Source of the DNA: an uncultured Eubacteriales bacterium | GTDB taxonomy: Bacteria > Bacillota > Clostridia > Christensenellales > Aristaeellaceae | DNA: 32,552 nucleotides | Assembly: GCA_900316415.1 (NCBI GenBank) | Contig: ONCV01000027.1 | Location: forward strand, 1 to 32,552 | Direction of reading: 5' to 3' | In this document: positions 16,140-24,209 of the stretch, one piece after another | How the letters are laid out: each line of letters begins with the position of its first letter | How positions within the stretch are numbered: position 1 is the stretch's first letter | The notes under the pieces: generated by a model | Database searches by the model: none | Seen by the model: the letters and a program-made list of their open reading frames with translations, nothing else | What the model was told of the DNA's origin: nothing | Translations under genes and position numbers: made by a program

Positions 16140-16174
16140 CAAAGCGCCCGGCCGCGGGAAGGGGAGGAAGCGCC

Positions 16175-18043
16175 ATGTGCGGAATTGTCGGATATACCGG
16201 GCGGCGGAAGGCCGCGCCGATTTTGCTGGACGCGCTGAGCCGGCTGGAATACCGGGGATATGATTCCGCGGGGCTGGCGGTGCGGGACGGGGAGAAGCTG
16301 GCCGAGGTGGTGAAGGCCACGGGCAAGCTGATCCACCTGGCGGACAAGACGGATCAGGGCCGGGCCCTGGAGGGGAACTGCGGCATCGGGCATACCCGGT
16401 GGGCGACCCACGGGGATCCCAGCCTCATCAACGCCCATCCCCACGTGAGCGGGAACTGCTCGGGCAGCGGCAGCGGCGAGGTGGAGTCCGAGGTGGTCGG
16501 CGTCCACAACGGAATCATCGAAAACTTCGCCGAGCTGAAGGACAAGCTGCTGCGGCACGGATATACCTTCTACAGCGAGACGGACACGGAAGTGCTGATC
16601 AAGCTGGTGGACTACTATTACCGGAAATACAAGATCGGCCCGGTGGACGCCATCAACCGGATGATGGTCCGGGTACGGGGCAGCTACGCCCTGGCGCTGA
16701 TGTTCCGGGACTATCCGGGGGAAATCTTCGCCGCCCGCAAGGATTCTCCGATGATCATCGGGACCAAGGACGGGGAGACCTACCTGGCCTCCGACGTGCC
16801 GGCGATCCTGAAATACACCCGGGAGGTCTATTACATCGACAACCTGCAGGTGGCCCGGATCGCCCCCGGCCAGGTGACGTTCTATGACCTGAACGGGGAC
16901 GAGGTGGAGCTGCCCCGGACGGAGATCACCTGGGACGCGGCCGCCGCGGAGCGGGGCGGCTTCGAGCATTTCATGCTGAAGGAGATCCACGAGCAGCCCG
17001 CCGCGGTCCGGGACACGCTGAACAGCCTGATCCGGGACGGCCGGATCGACCTGTCCGCCTCCGGGCTGACGGAGGAGGAGCTGCGGGCGGCGGAGCAGAT
17101 CGACATCGTGGCCTGCGGCTCCGCCTGGCATGTGGGCATGGCGGCGCAGTATGTGATCGAGGGGCTGGCCGGGCTGCCGGTCCGGGTGGAGCTGGCCTCC
17201 GAGTTCCGCTATCGGCAGCTTCCGCTGAACGAGCGGACCCTGGTCATCGTCATCTCCCAGTCCGGCGAAACGGCGGACAGCCTGGCCGCCCTGCGGGTGG
17301 CGAAGGAGCGCGGCGCGAAGACCCTGGCCATCGTGAACGTGATCGGCTCCACCATCGCCCGGGAGGCGGACCACGTGCTCTATACCCTGGCCGGGCCGGA
17401 GATCGCCGTGGCCACCACCAAGGCCTACAGCGCCCAGCTGGTGACGGCGGACGTGCTGGCCGTGGAGCTGGCCTCCGTCCGGGGCATGATGGACGACGCC
17501 CGGCGGGACGAGCTGCTGGCGGAGCTGATGACCCTGCCGGACAAGATCAACCGCATCCTGGAGGAAAAGGAGCGGCTGCAGTGGTTCTCCTCCAAGATCG
17601 CCAACACCCACGATATCTTCTTTATCGGCCGGGGGCTGGATTACGCCATCAGCCTGGAAGGCAGCCTGAAGATGAAGGAGATCAGCTATATTCATTCCGA
17701 GGCGTACGCGGCGGGCGAGCTGAAGCACGGCACCATCAGCCTGATCGAAAACAATACGCTGGTGATCGGCGTGCTGACCCAGAATGATCTGTATGAGAAA
17801 ACGCTGTCGAATATGATGGAATGCAAGTCCCGCGGCGCCTATCTGATGGGCCTGACCACCAACGGGCATTTCTCCGTGGAGGATTCGGTGAACTTCACCG
17901 TCTATATCCCGAAAACCGACGGCTTCTTCATGGCCTCGCTGGCGGTGATTCCGCTGCAGCTGCTGGCGTATTACACCAGCGTGAACCGGGGCCTGGACGT
18001 GGACAAGCCCCGGAACCTGGCCAAGAGCGTCACGGTGGAATAA
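16175..18043 (+). CDS. glmS: Glutamine-fructose-6-phosphate aminotransferase (isomerizing)
   Basis: The enzyme makes glucosamine-6-phosphate from fructose-6-phosphate and glutamine, the entry step to peptidoglycan amino sugars. Met-Cys at the start gives the N-terminal Cys nucleophile (MCGIVGYTG), with LEYRGYDSAG, HTRWATHG and VHNGIIENF in the glutaminase half. Two SIS sugar-isomerase domains follow, with CGSAWHVG, ISQSGETADS and the C-terminal DKPRNLAKSVTVE. At 622 residues it is about 10-15 longer than E. coli GlmS. The extra residues are a Ser/Gly-rich insert, SGNCSGSGSGEVESE, next to the HPH segment. GGGGAGG lies ahead of the ATG. It is monocistronic with its own promoter and ends 21 bp from the convergent ABC operon. 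Confidence 0.96.
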   Translation: MCGIVGYTGRRKAAPILLDALSRLEYRGYDSAGLAVRDGEKLAEVVKATGKLIHLADKTDQGRALEGNCGIGHTRWATHGDPSLINAHPHVSGNCSGSGSGEVESEVVGVHNGIIENFAELKDKLLRHGYTFYSETDTEVLIKLVDYYYRKYKIGPVDAINRMMVRVRGSYALALMFRDYPGEIFAARKDSPMIIGTKDGETYLASDVPAILKYTREVYYIDNLQVARIAPGQVTFYDLNGDEVELPRTEITWDAAAAERGGFEHFMLKEIHEQPAAVRDTLNSLIRDGRIDLSASGLTEEELRAAEQIDIVACGSAWHVGMAAQYVIEGLAGLPVRVELASEFRYRQLPLNERTLVIVISQSGETADSLAALRVAKERGAKTLAIVNVIGSTIAREADHVLYTLAGPEIAVATTKAYSAQLVTADVLAVELASVRGMMDDARRDELLAELMTLPDKINRILEEKERLQWFSSKIANTHDIFFIGRGLDYAISLEGSLKMKEISYIHSEAYAAGELKHGTISLIENNTLVIGVLTQNDLYEKTLSNMMECKSRGAYLMGLTTNGHFSVEDSVNFTVYIPKTDGFFMASLAVIPLQLLAYYTSVNRGLDVDKPRNLAKSVTVE

Positions 18044-18080
18044 GCAAAAAAAGAGCAGGAGGCCTTACGCGGCCTCCTGC
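18044..18080 (-). terminator. Intrinsic terminator of the ABC exporter operon, containing the stop codon
   Basis: On the minus strand GCAGGAGGCC (18071-18080) pairs perfectly with GGCCTCCTGC (18055-18064), followed by TC and seven T. The TAA stop codon of the second ABC gene (18065-18067) lies in the six-base loop, so coding sequence forms the 5' arm. For glmS, transcribed the other way, the hairpin is not followed by T, so it is not bidirectional. Confidence 0.85.
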
Positions 18081-19861
18081 ACCTGGGCGGTATACAGCTG
18101 ATAATACAGCCCCCGCTTTTTCATCAGCTCCTCATGGGAGCCCATTTCGGCAATGCCCTTCTGACTGATATACAAAATCTTATCGCAGTTCTTGATGGTG
18201 GACAGCCGGTGCGCCACGATGATGCTGGTGCGCCCCCGGAGCATCTCGGCGATGCCCTCCTGCAGCAGCTTTTCCGTCTGCGTGTCGATGGAGGAGGTGG
18301 CCTCGTCGAGGATCAGGATCGCCGGATCGGACAGCAGCGTCCGGGCGAAGGCGATCAGCTGGCGTTCGCCCTGGCTCAGGTTGCTGCCCCGCTCCCGGAC
18401 CTCGGTCTGATATCCCCGGGGCATCCGGCGGATCAGCGCGTCCGCCCGCACCCGGCGGGCGGCCTCCCGGACCTCGCTGTCGGTGGCGTCCAGCCGGCCG
18501 TAGCGGATGTTGTCCATCACGGTGCCGGAGAAGATGAAGCTGTCCTGCAGCATGATGCCCAGCTGGGACCGCAGGGAATGCAGCGTGACCCGGCTGATGT
18601 CGTGGACGCCGCCCTCCCGGTCGTGCAGCAGGATCCGGCCGCCGTTCAGGTTATAGAACCGGCACAGCAGGTTGATGACGGTGCTCTTTCCGGCGCCCGT
18701 CGGCCCCACCAGGGCGATGCTTTCCCCGGCCCGGACGTGCAGGTCCATGTGCTCCAGCACGTTGATCCCTTCCTCATAGGCGAAGGTGACGTCCTCGAAA
18801 TCCACCTCGCCGCTGATTTCCGGCAGGGTCTCCGCGTCCGGCGCGTCCTCCACCACCACGGGCTCGTCCATGGTCTCGAAGATGCGCTCGAGATAGGCAA
18901 TGTTGTTGACAAAGGAATTGTAGATGTTCGCCAGGTTGGTGATGGGCTGCCAGAAGCGGCTCACGTACTGCCCCATGGCCAGGATGACGCCGAAGGAAAC
19001 CATCTTTCCCCCGCCCATCCAGTAAACGCCGGCGATGTAGAGAAAGGTCAGCACGATCTGGGTCATGGTTTCGCTGGACAGCCAGACGCAGTTGCTGATC
19101 TTCACCGCCCGCAGCCAGGCCTGCCGGCAGGCGGAAGCCAGCCGCTCCATGATGGAGATGTTGACCTCCTGCCGGTCGAAGAGCTGGCTGACCCGGACCC
19201 CGTCGATGGATTCGGCCAGATAGGCGTTGTAGTTGCTGTTCTTGTTGCTCTGGTTCTGCCAGGCCCGGCGCTGCCGGGGCTTGATCAGAAGGATGATGCC
19301 CACGAAAAAGGGCAGCCCCGCCACGATGACGGTGGCCAGGGTCGCGTCCGTGGAATACATGAACACGACGATGAAAACCAGGTTGATGATCTCCAGGATC
19401 ATGTTGATGATGCCGTTGGACAGGATATCGGAGACGGAATTGACGTAATTGATGACCCGGACCAGGATCTTGCCCGCCGGCCGGCTGTCATAATAGCTGA
19501 AAGGCAGCTTCTGCAGATGGGCGAACAGATCGCTGCGGATGTCGTGGATGATCTCCTGGCTCACGTGGGCCATCAGGCGGGAGCGGATCGTGGTGAACAC
19601 GATGGACAGGGAAATCACGCCGACGAAGAGCAGCGCCATCCGGCCGATCATGCCGGTGTCCCGGTTCGGCACCGCCTCGTCCAGCACCCACTGGGTGATC
19701 TTGGGGATGTACAGCGTGGCCACGCTGGCCAGGGCGCTGAGCAGCAGCGCGGAAAGCATCTTGTACTTGTGCCGGGCGATGTATTTGCCCGCGCGCTTCA
19801 TGTGCTTCCACTGGAACGGGGTTTCCAGCCGCTCGTCCACGTCGAATTTGTTGCGCGCCAT
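18065..19861 (-). CDS. ABC exporter half-transporter, catalytically canonical Walker B subunit
   Basis: This 598-residue protein has a six-helix type IV exporter membrane domain (about 25-330) and an ATPase domain. Walker A is GPTGAGKST (about 385-393), the signature is the variant LSQGERQ, Walker B is ILILDEATSSID with the catalytic Glu, and the switch histidine is in IIVAHRLST. It pairs with the upstream gene product, whose catalytic residues are degenerate, as in TM287/TM288-type heterodimeric multidrug or lipid exporters. The substrate cannot be told from sequence. Its AAGGAGG lies within the end of the upstream gene, with 2 nt between stop and start, implying translational coupling. An unusually basic and acidic N-terminal tail precedes the first helix. 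Confidence 0.93.
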   Translation of the reverse strand: MARNKFDVDERLETPFQWKHMKRAGKYIARHKYKMLSALLLSALASVATLYIPKITQWVLDEAVPNRDTGMIGRMALLFVGVISLSIVFTTIRSRLMAHVSQEIIHDIRSDLFAHLQKLPFSYYDSRPAGKILVRVINYVNSVSDILSNGIINMILEIINLVFIVVFMYSTDATLATVIVAGLPFFVGIILLIKPRQRRAWQNQSNKNSNYNAYLAESIDGVRVSQLFDRQEVNISIMERLASACRQAWLRAVKISNCVWLSSETMTQIVLTFLYIAGVYWMGGGKMVSFGVILAMGQYVSRFWQPITNLANIYNSFVNNIAYLERIFETMDEPVVVEDAPDAETLPEISGEVDFEDVTFAYEEGINVLEHMDLHVRAGESIALVGPTGAGKSTVINLLCRFYNLNGGRILLHDREGGVHDISRVTLHSLRSQLGIMLQDSFIFSGTVMDNIRYGRLDATDSEVREAARRVRADALIRRMPRGYQTEVRERGSNLSQGERQLIAFARTLLSDPAILILDEATSSIDTQTEKLLQEGIAEMLRGRTSIIVAHRLSTIKNCDKILYISQKGIAEMGSHEELMKKRGLYYQLYTAQVQEAA

Positions 19862-19863
19862 GA

Positions 19864-21606
19864 TTACACCGCCTCCTTCATGGGAATTCCGTACTGCAGG
19901 CAGTAGGTCTGCCAGTAATAGCCCCGCTTCTTCAGCAGCTCCTCATGGGTGCCCTGCTCGGCGATCCGCCCGTCCTGCAGCACCAGGATCAGGTCGGCAT
20001 CCCGCATGGAGGAGATGCGCTGGGCGATGATGAATTTCGTGCATTCGAAGGGCAGATCCCGCAGCTGGGCCTGGATGTACTGCTCGGTTTCGCTGTCCAC
20101 CGCCGAGGTGGTGTCGTCCATGACCAGGATGCTGGGCCGGACCGCCAGGGCCCGGGCCAGGGCGATGCGCTGGCGCTGGCCGCCGCTGAGCCCCACGCCC
20201 CGCTCGCCGATGATGGTGTCATAGCCCTCCGGCAGCCTGTCGATGAATTCCGCCGCGTCCGCCCGGCGGGCGAAATCCTTCACCTCGTCCAGGGTCAGAT
20301 CCTGATTGCCGAAGGCCACGTTGCCCTCCACGGTGTCCGAGAAGAGGAACACGTCCTGGGTGGCGGTGCCGATGCCGCCCCGCAGCTGCTTCAGCTTCCA
20401 CTGCCGCACGTCGCAGCCGTCCACCCGGATTTCGCCCTCCGTCACGTCATAGAACCGGGCCAGCAGATGGATCAGGGTGGTCTTGCCGCTGCCGGTGGGG
20501 CCCATGACCGCCACGGTCTGCCCTGGCTGCACGGCGAAGGAAACATCCGTCAGGATGGGGGTGCTGTCCATCCGGAAGCTGACGTGATCGAACTCGATCT
20601 GCCCCCGCATCCGCCCGTGATCCTCCGCGTCCGGCGCGTCCACGATCTCGGGCTTGCCGTAATGCAGCTCCATCACCTTCGCGGCGGAGGTGGAAAACCG
20701 CTGCAGGTCGTTGATCAGGTTGCCCAGCTCCCGCATGGGATTGGAAACCGCCCAGCTCAGCCCCGTAAAGATGGCCAGCTCGCCGGGGGTCAGCTCCCCC
20801 TGGATGATGAACAGCCCGCCCACGAACACCGTCACCAGCTGGATGGCGTTCACCAGCAGCTCGATCATCGGGAAGAAGGTGAGCCACAGCTTGTTGATCC
20901 GCAGATGGCTCTCCATGAAGGCGCGGTTCTTCGTTTCGAACCGCTCCTTTTCATATTCCTCCCGGGCGAAGGCCTTGACCACCCGGTTGCCGGCGATGTT
21001 CTCCTGGGCGGCGGTGTTCATGTCGCTCAGTTTCTCCCGCATGAAGACGAACCGGGGCCGCACATGCCGGGAAAAGAATTTGGTGATCAGCAGCAGCACC
21101 GGGGTGATGACGATCAGCATCAGCGTCAGCTTCAGGTTGACAATGGCCAGATACACCGTCGCGAACACGAAGGTGCACACCGCGTCCAGGATCCGGTAAT
21201 CAATATAGCTGAGAAAATGCCGGCACCAGTCCAGGTCGGCGCTCATGCGGGTCATCAGATCCCCCGTCCGATGGGCGTCGAAGAACCGCATGTCGCTGTA
21301 CTGCATTTTGGAAAACAGTCTGCGCCGCAGATTATAGACCACGTTCTGGCTGTCCGTTTCCAGAAAGATGACCATCAGATAGCGCAGCCCCTCCCGGCCC
21401 AGCTTCACCGCCAGCATCACCGCCAGGATGGGCAGCAGGGGATCGGGGTTCTGGGCCACGATCACATCGTCGATCAGGCGGCGGGACAGCGCCGGGTTCA
21501 CCAGCAGCAGCAGGCACGTGAAGGCGCAGATGATCAGGGCGACCACGTGCCTCCGGCGGTAGCGGACGTCCATGTTCTCCCACAGCCAGGTGATTTGTTT
21601 CCACAT
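19864..21606 (-). CDS. ABC exporter half-transporter, degenerate-site subunit
   Basis: This 580-residue protein is the first gene of a two-gene operon. It has a six-helix membrane domain and an ATPase domain with Walker A GPTGSGKTT (about 368-376) and canonical signature LSGGQRQRIALARA. Walker B ends in DD (ILVMDDTTSAVD), where the catalytic Glu should be, and the switch position is Gln (IIAQRISS) instead of His. Its partner has the opposite pattern, a complete Walker B but variant signature LSQGE. A heterodimer would therefore have one competent and one degenerate ATP site, the arrangement known in TM287/288 and BmrCD. The start is preceded by CAGGAG. It is transcribed from a strong promoter 145 nt upstream. 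Confidence 0.93.
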   Translation of the reverse strand: MWKQITWLWENMDVRYRRRHVVALIICAFTCLLLLVNPALSRRLIDDVIVAQNPDPLLPILAVMLAVKLGREGLRYLMVIFLETDSQNVVYNLRRRLFSKMQYSDMRFFDAHRTGDLMTRMSADLDWCRHFLSYIDYRILDAVCTFVFATVYLAIVNLKLTLMLIVITPVLLLITKFFSRHVRPRFVFMREKLSDMNTAAQENIAGNRVVKAFAREEYEKERFETKNRAFMESHLRINKLWLTFFPMIELLVNAIQLVTVFVGGLFIIQGELTPGELAIFTGLSWAVSNPMRELGNLINDLQRFSTSAAKVMELHYGKPEIVDAPDAEDHGRMRGQIEFDHVSFRMDSTPILTDVSFAVQPGQTVAVMGPTGSGKTTLIHLLARFYDVTEGEIRVDGCDVRQWKLKQLRGGIGTATQDVFLFSDTVEGNVAFGNQDLTLDEVKDFARRADAAEFIDRLPEGYDTIIGERGVGLSGGQRQRIALARALAVRPSILVMDDTTSAVDSETEQYIQAQLRDLPFECTKFIIAQRISSMRDADLILVLQDGRIAEQGTHEELLKKRGYYWQTYCLQYGIPMKEAV

Positions 21607-21621
21607 GATTTGCTCTCCTGT

Positions 21622-21639
21622 GCCCGGAGGAGGCCGGGC
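21622..21639 (-). promoter_or_regulatory. Leader hairpin with an anti-Shine-Dalgarno loop before the ABC operon
   Basis: On the minus strand GCCCGG pairs with CCGGGC around the loop CCTCCT. The ribosome-binding site AGGAG (21615-21619) starts three bases after the stem and is complementary to the loop. Loop-to-site pairing could limit translation. The rest of the leader (21640-21720) is GC-rich, with a short AACCGC/GCGGTT hairpin. Confidence 0.4.
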
Positions 21640-21727
21640 GGGTCGGGTCAGGGGGAAGACGAAAGCCGTCCGGCGGGACGAAAATTCCCGGCGGAGGGCG
21701 GAACCGCGGAGCGGTTACTGAGGCGGT

Positions 21728-21756
21728 ATTATAGAACGGTTTGGAGAGCGATGCAA
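21728..21756 (-). promoter_or_regulatory. Sigma-A promoter of the ABC exporter operon
   Basis: On the minus strand TTGCAT (21751-21756) and the perfect TATAAT (21728-21733) are 17 bp apart, giving a leader of about 115 nt. Confidence 0.82.
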
Positions 21757-21766
21757 GGGGTTTTTT

Positions 21767-21795
21767 CAAAAAAAGAACCGGGCCCGGAAGCCCGG
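21767..21795 (-). terminator. Minus-strand intrinsic terminator upstream of the ABC promoter
   Basis: On the minus strand CCGGGC pairs with GCCCGG around TTCCGG, followed by TTC and seven T. It lies 11 bp before the ABC -35 box and would block read-through from the GGDEF gene located upstream on the same strand. Confidence 0.65.
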
Positions 21796-21839
21796 GTCCG
21801 GAACGGGTTCCCGGGTTCCCCCGGAAAGCGCCGGAACGA

Positions 21840-21869
21840 TTGACTGATATGGATCCGCTGTGATAGGAT
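21840..21869 (+). promoter_or_regulatory. Possible promoter ahead of the gene remnant
   Basis: TTGACT (21840-21845) and TAGGAT (21864-21869) are 18 bp apart on the plus strand, pointing into the oxidoreductase remnant. It may be a surviving promoter of the lost gene. Confidence 0.35.
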
Positions 21870-21910
21870 AGGAAGAAAGAAAACGCATCCGCGGGCCGCC
21901 GGGGCGGCGG

Positions 21911-22090
21911 GATGCCGCCAGCGGGGCCCGCACCGTGGTGGAGGCGGTGGCTAACAGCAAGCGCGTCGCCGAGGCCATGCATGAATACATGCAGACCCTG
22001 CCCCTGCCCCGGACCACCGATTATCCCGACGCGGAGACGATGACCTCCATCGAGGCCTCCGCCCAGGCGGAGCAGCTGATCGGCGAATGA
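21911..22090 (+). pseudogene. C-terminal remnant of an FAD-dependent (GltD/PreT-like) oxidoreductase
   Basis: One frame ending at the TGA at 22088-22090 reads DAASGARTVVEAVANSKRVA followed by EAMHEYMQTLPLPRTTDYP. This is the FAD-closing C-terminus of pyridine nucleotide-disulfide-type oxidoreductases, in which G-A-R-T-V-V-E-A-V is followed by a helix and a short tail. The frame opens after a stop at 21869 with no plausible start codon, and none of the Rossmann motifs are present. About 90% of the gene is missing. Only the last 59 codons persist, downstream of a promoter-like sequence, consistent with an internal deletion. Confidence 0.65.
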
Positions 22091-22096
22091 ACCCGG

Positions 22097-22115
22097 CGCG
22101 GAGCGGGACTCCGCG
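22097..22115. other. Hairpin between convergent 3' ends
   Basis: CGCGGAG pairs with CTCCGCG around CGGGA. It sits between the remnant's stop codon and the end of the convergent GGDEF gene. There is no T tract on either strand, so terminator activity is doubtful. Confidence 0.35.
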
Positions 22116-22123
22116 GAAATATC

Positions 22124-24040
22124 TCAGCCCTTTTCAGCCGGCACGGCATTTTTGCCCTGCCGGCGTTTTGCTTTGGCTTCATACATGGCCGCGTCGCTCT
22201 GGCGCAGGCAGCTTTCCACCGTGACCCCGGGGTCCAGCCGGCAGGCGTAGAACCCGGCGCTGGCGTTCACGGAGAAGGTGCGGTTCTCCTCCCGGTTCAG
22301 CCGCTCCAGATCCCGGGTGAAGGCGCTGATAAAGCTCTTGGCCCCCAGGGCCGTGGCGCCGGGTAGGAGAATGATGAACTCGTCCCCGCCGATCCGGGCG
22401 GCAATCGCGTTCCCCGGCGCCGTGTTCTGCACAGCCCGGCCGATCAGCCGGAGACCGAAATCCCCGGCCGCGTGGCCGTAGCTGTCGTTGACCCGCTTCA
22501 GGCCGTCCATATCCAGGAAGACGAAGGCCGCGTGGGCCCCCCGGGCGCAGAGCGAGGGCCAGATCGGCTCCGCCTTCTCCTGCAGCCCGCGGCGGTTCAG
22601 CAGCCCGGTCAGCGGATCGGTGATGCTGGAGAGCCGGCGCTCCTCGTACAGGGCCATCAGCTCCCGCCGCTTGTGGATGTTCTGCAGCGCGCCGGAAACC
22701 AGCACGTTCCACAGCGTGAAGGATCGGGTGGGAATCCGGCCGGATTCATAGTGGAACACAGCGTATCCGTAATTGGAGCCCTGCTGGTGCAGCAGCTTGA
22801 CGAAAAGCAGCTGCGGCTCCCCCGGCCGCTCGGCCATGGGCGGCAGCAGATGGCTCCGGTCAAAGGTGATCATGGGCATGCCGCAGTCCTCGTGATCCCG
22901 CATGGCGTGCACCAGGCAGGCCGTGTCCGTCATCTCGGTGGCCGGCTCGTCCGTGTCCCCGAACAGGCACAGATACAGATCCCGGACCATGGGAAGATCG
23001 TTCTGCCTCCGGGCCAGCGCGGCATGCAGATCCTTCAGGCTGTCGCAGGCGCTGACCTCGATGCCGAAATAGCTCATGGTGGTTTCCCGGGCCTTCTTTT
23101 CCTCCAGTTCCCGGACCGTGTCCCGGACAACCCCGCGGGAAACCTTCGGATCCCGGCGCTCGCACCCGCAGCTCTCGCCCAGAATCAGCTTCCCCTTCAG
23201 CGGAACCCGATAGGGCGCCTCCGGCGCCGTCCCGTCCCGGAAATACCGGTCAAAGTAATCCATGGCCCGGACCACCATCTCGTTGTAGTCCGGCTGGATC
23301 GTGGTCAGCCCGGGCTCGTCGATGCCCAGCCCGGGCATATGGTCGAACCCGGTGACGATGACGTCCTCCGGAATCCGGATGCCGTTCCGCTCCATCACCC
23401 GCATCAGGGACACGGCCATGAAGTCATTGGCGCAGACGATGGCCTCCGGGCGCGCCGCCGGGTCGGAAAAGAAATGTGCGTAGGCCTCCTCGCCGCTGTA
23501 AATCCACATGTCGCCGCGGAAGATGCCGTTTTCCGGAATCGGAAGCCCGTGGGCGGCCATCTCCGCTCGGAAGGCGGCGAGGCGCGCCTCCGCGTCCGCG
23601 TGCCCGGGGAAGCCCCCCTGGAAGCAGATGCGCCGCAGCCCGTGATCCTCGATCAGATGCCGCACCAGCGGCCGGATGGCTTCGCTTTCATCCGTATAGA
23701 CGCAGGGATAGAGATCGTTCTGGTTCCTCAGCGCGAAAACGGGACAGGTCACCCTTTCCCGCAGCATGTCGTACAGCGCTTCCCGGTTTCCGCCCACCTC
23801 GAAGCTGTCCGGCACGATCATAATGCCGTCCAGCCGCTCCACCGGGGCGAAGGCGAACATCTGGCGCTCCTGCTCGTCATAGACATTCCGGTTCAGCCGA
23901 TGCCCCACGACGAGGAAGACCACCACATCCACGTTGAGCCGGCGGCTCTCCCTCTCCAGGGCGTGAAACACGGAGGAGTCGAAATAGTCGAAATCTTTGT
24001 TGATAAACAGACCGATCGTTTTTCGGCCGGGAAAGAACAT
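22124..24040 (-). CDS. LacI-type sugar-binding fold fused to a GGDEF (diguanylate cyclase) domain
   Basis: The 638-residue protein begins with a periplasmic-binding-protein fold of the LacI/GalR type (about 5-300; TIGLFINKDFDYF, VIVTGFDHMPGLGIDEPGLT) but has no helix-turn-helix. A middle region (about 300-460) of unclear fold contains the coiled stretch VRELEEKKARET. The C-terminus (about 470-630) is a GGDEF domain with DPLTGLLNRRGL and an intact RIGGDEF active site, so it probably makes cyclic di-GMP. No RxxD inhibitory site precedes GGDEF. There is no signal peptide or membrane helix, so it should be a cytoplasmic sensor of a sugar-like ligand. The start at 24040 (MFFPGRKTIG) has AAGGAAGG 9 nt upstream and lies after the predicted promoter. 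The longer open frame would start upstream of that promoter. Confidence 0.87.
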   Translation of the reverse strand: MFFPGRKTIGLFINKDFDYFDSSVFHALERESRRLNVDVVVFLVVGHRLNRNVYDEQERQMFAFAPVERLDGIMIVPDSFEVGGNREALYDMLRERVTCPVFALRNQNDLYPCVYTDESEAIRPLVRHLIEDHGLRRICFQGGFPGHADAEARLAAFRAEMAAHGLPIPENGIFRGDMWIYSGEEAYAHFFSDPAARPEAIVCANDFMAVSLMRVMERNGIRIPEDVIVTGFDHMPGLGIDEPGLTTIQPDYNEMVVRAMDYFDRYFRDGTAPEAPYRVPLKGKLILGESCGCERRDPKVSRGVVRDTVRELEEKKARETTMSYFGIEVSACDSLKDLHAALARRQNDLPMVRDLYLCLFGDTDEPATEMTDTACLVHAMRDHEDCGMPMITFDRSHLLPPMAERPGEPQLLFVKLLHQQGSNYGYAVFHYESGRIPTRSFTLWNVLVSGALQNIHKRRELMALYEERRLSSITDPLTGLLNRRGLQEKAEPIWPSLCARGAHAAFVFLDMDGLKRVNDSYGHAAGDFGLRLIGRAVQNTAPGNAIAARIGGDEFIILLPGATALGAKSFISAFTRDLERLNREENRTFSVNASAGFYACRLDPGVTVESCLRQSDAAMYEAKAKRRQGKNAVPAEKG

Positions 24041-24076
24041 GCGAATCCCTTCCTTATATGATGTTCGTTGCGGATT

Positions 24077-24105
24077 ATTATAGTATATCGCACCGGTTTG
24101 CACAA
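24077..24105 (-). promoter_or_regulatory. Sigma-A promoter of the GGDEF gene
   Basis: On the minus strand TTGTGC (24100-24105) and TATAAT (24077-24082) are 17 bp apart, in a locally AT-rich region. The leader is about 30 nt. Confidence 0.72.
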
Positions 24106-24130
24106 GGGCGAAAGCGGAGAATCTCCTCAA

Positions 24131-24142
24131 ATTGTATACAAT
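24131..24142. promoter_or_regulatory. Perfect palindrome ATTGTATACAAT between divergent promoters
   Basis: The 12-bp perfect palindrome lies between the -35 boxes of the GGDEF gene (24105) and the acidic secreted protein gene (24181). Its form and position fit an operator for a dimeric repressor or activator. No cognate DNA-binding regulator is encoded in the window. Confidence 0.5.
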
Positions 24143-24180
24143 CCCCCCTGCTTTTTCGTCAGAAATTGTCAAAATATCAG

Positions 24181-24209
24181 TTGACGGGGCGGGAAAATCT
24201 TCATATAAT
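24181..24209 (+). promoter_or_regulatory. Sigma-A promoter of the acidic secreted protein gene
   Basis: TTGACG (24181-24186) and TATAAT (24204-24209) are 17 bp apart. The predicted leader is about 220 nt (24216-24434), long for this genome. I saw no recognisable riboswitch in it; the cyclic di-GMP-I core was looked for and not found. Confidence 0.78.

Noticed and set aside
16141..16174. glmS ribozyme suggested by AGCGCC sequences before glmS
   Set aside because: The flanking conserved pairing elements and the GACGAGG segment are missing; the match is a chance GC-rich word.
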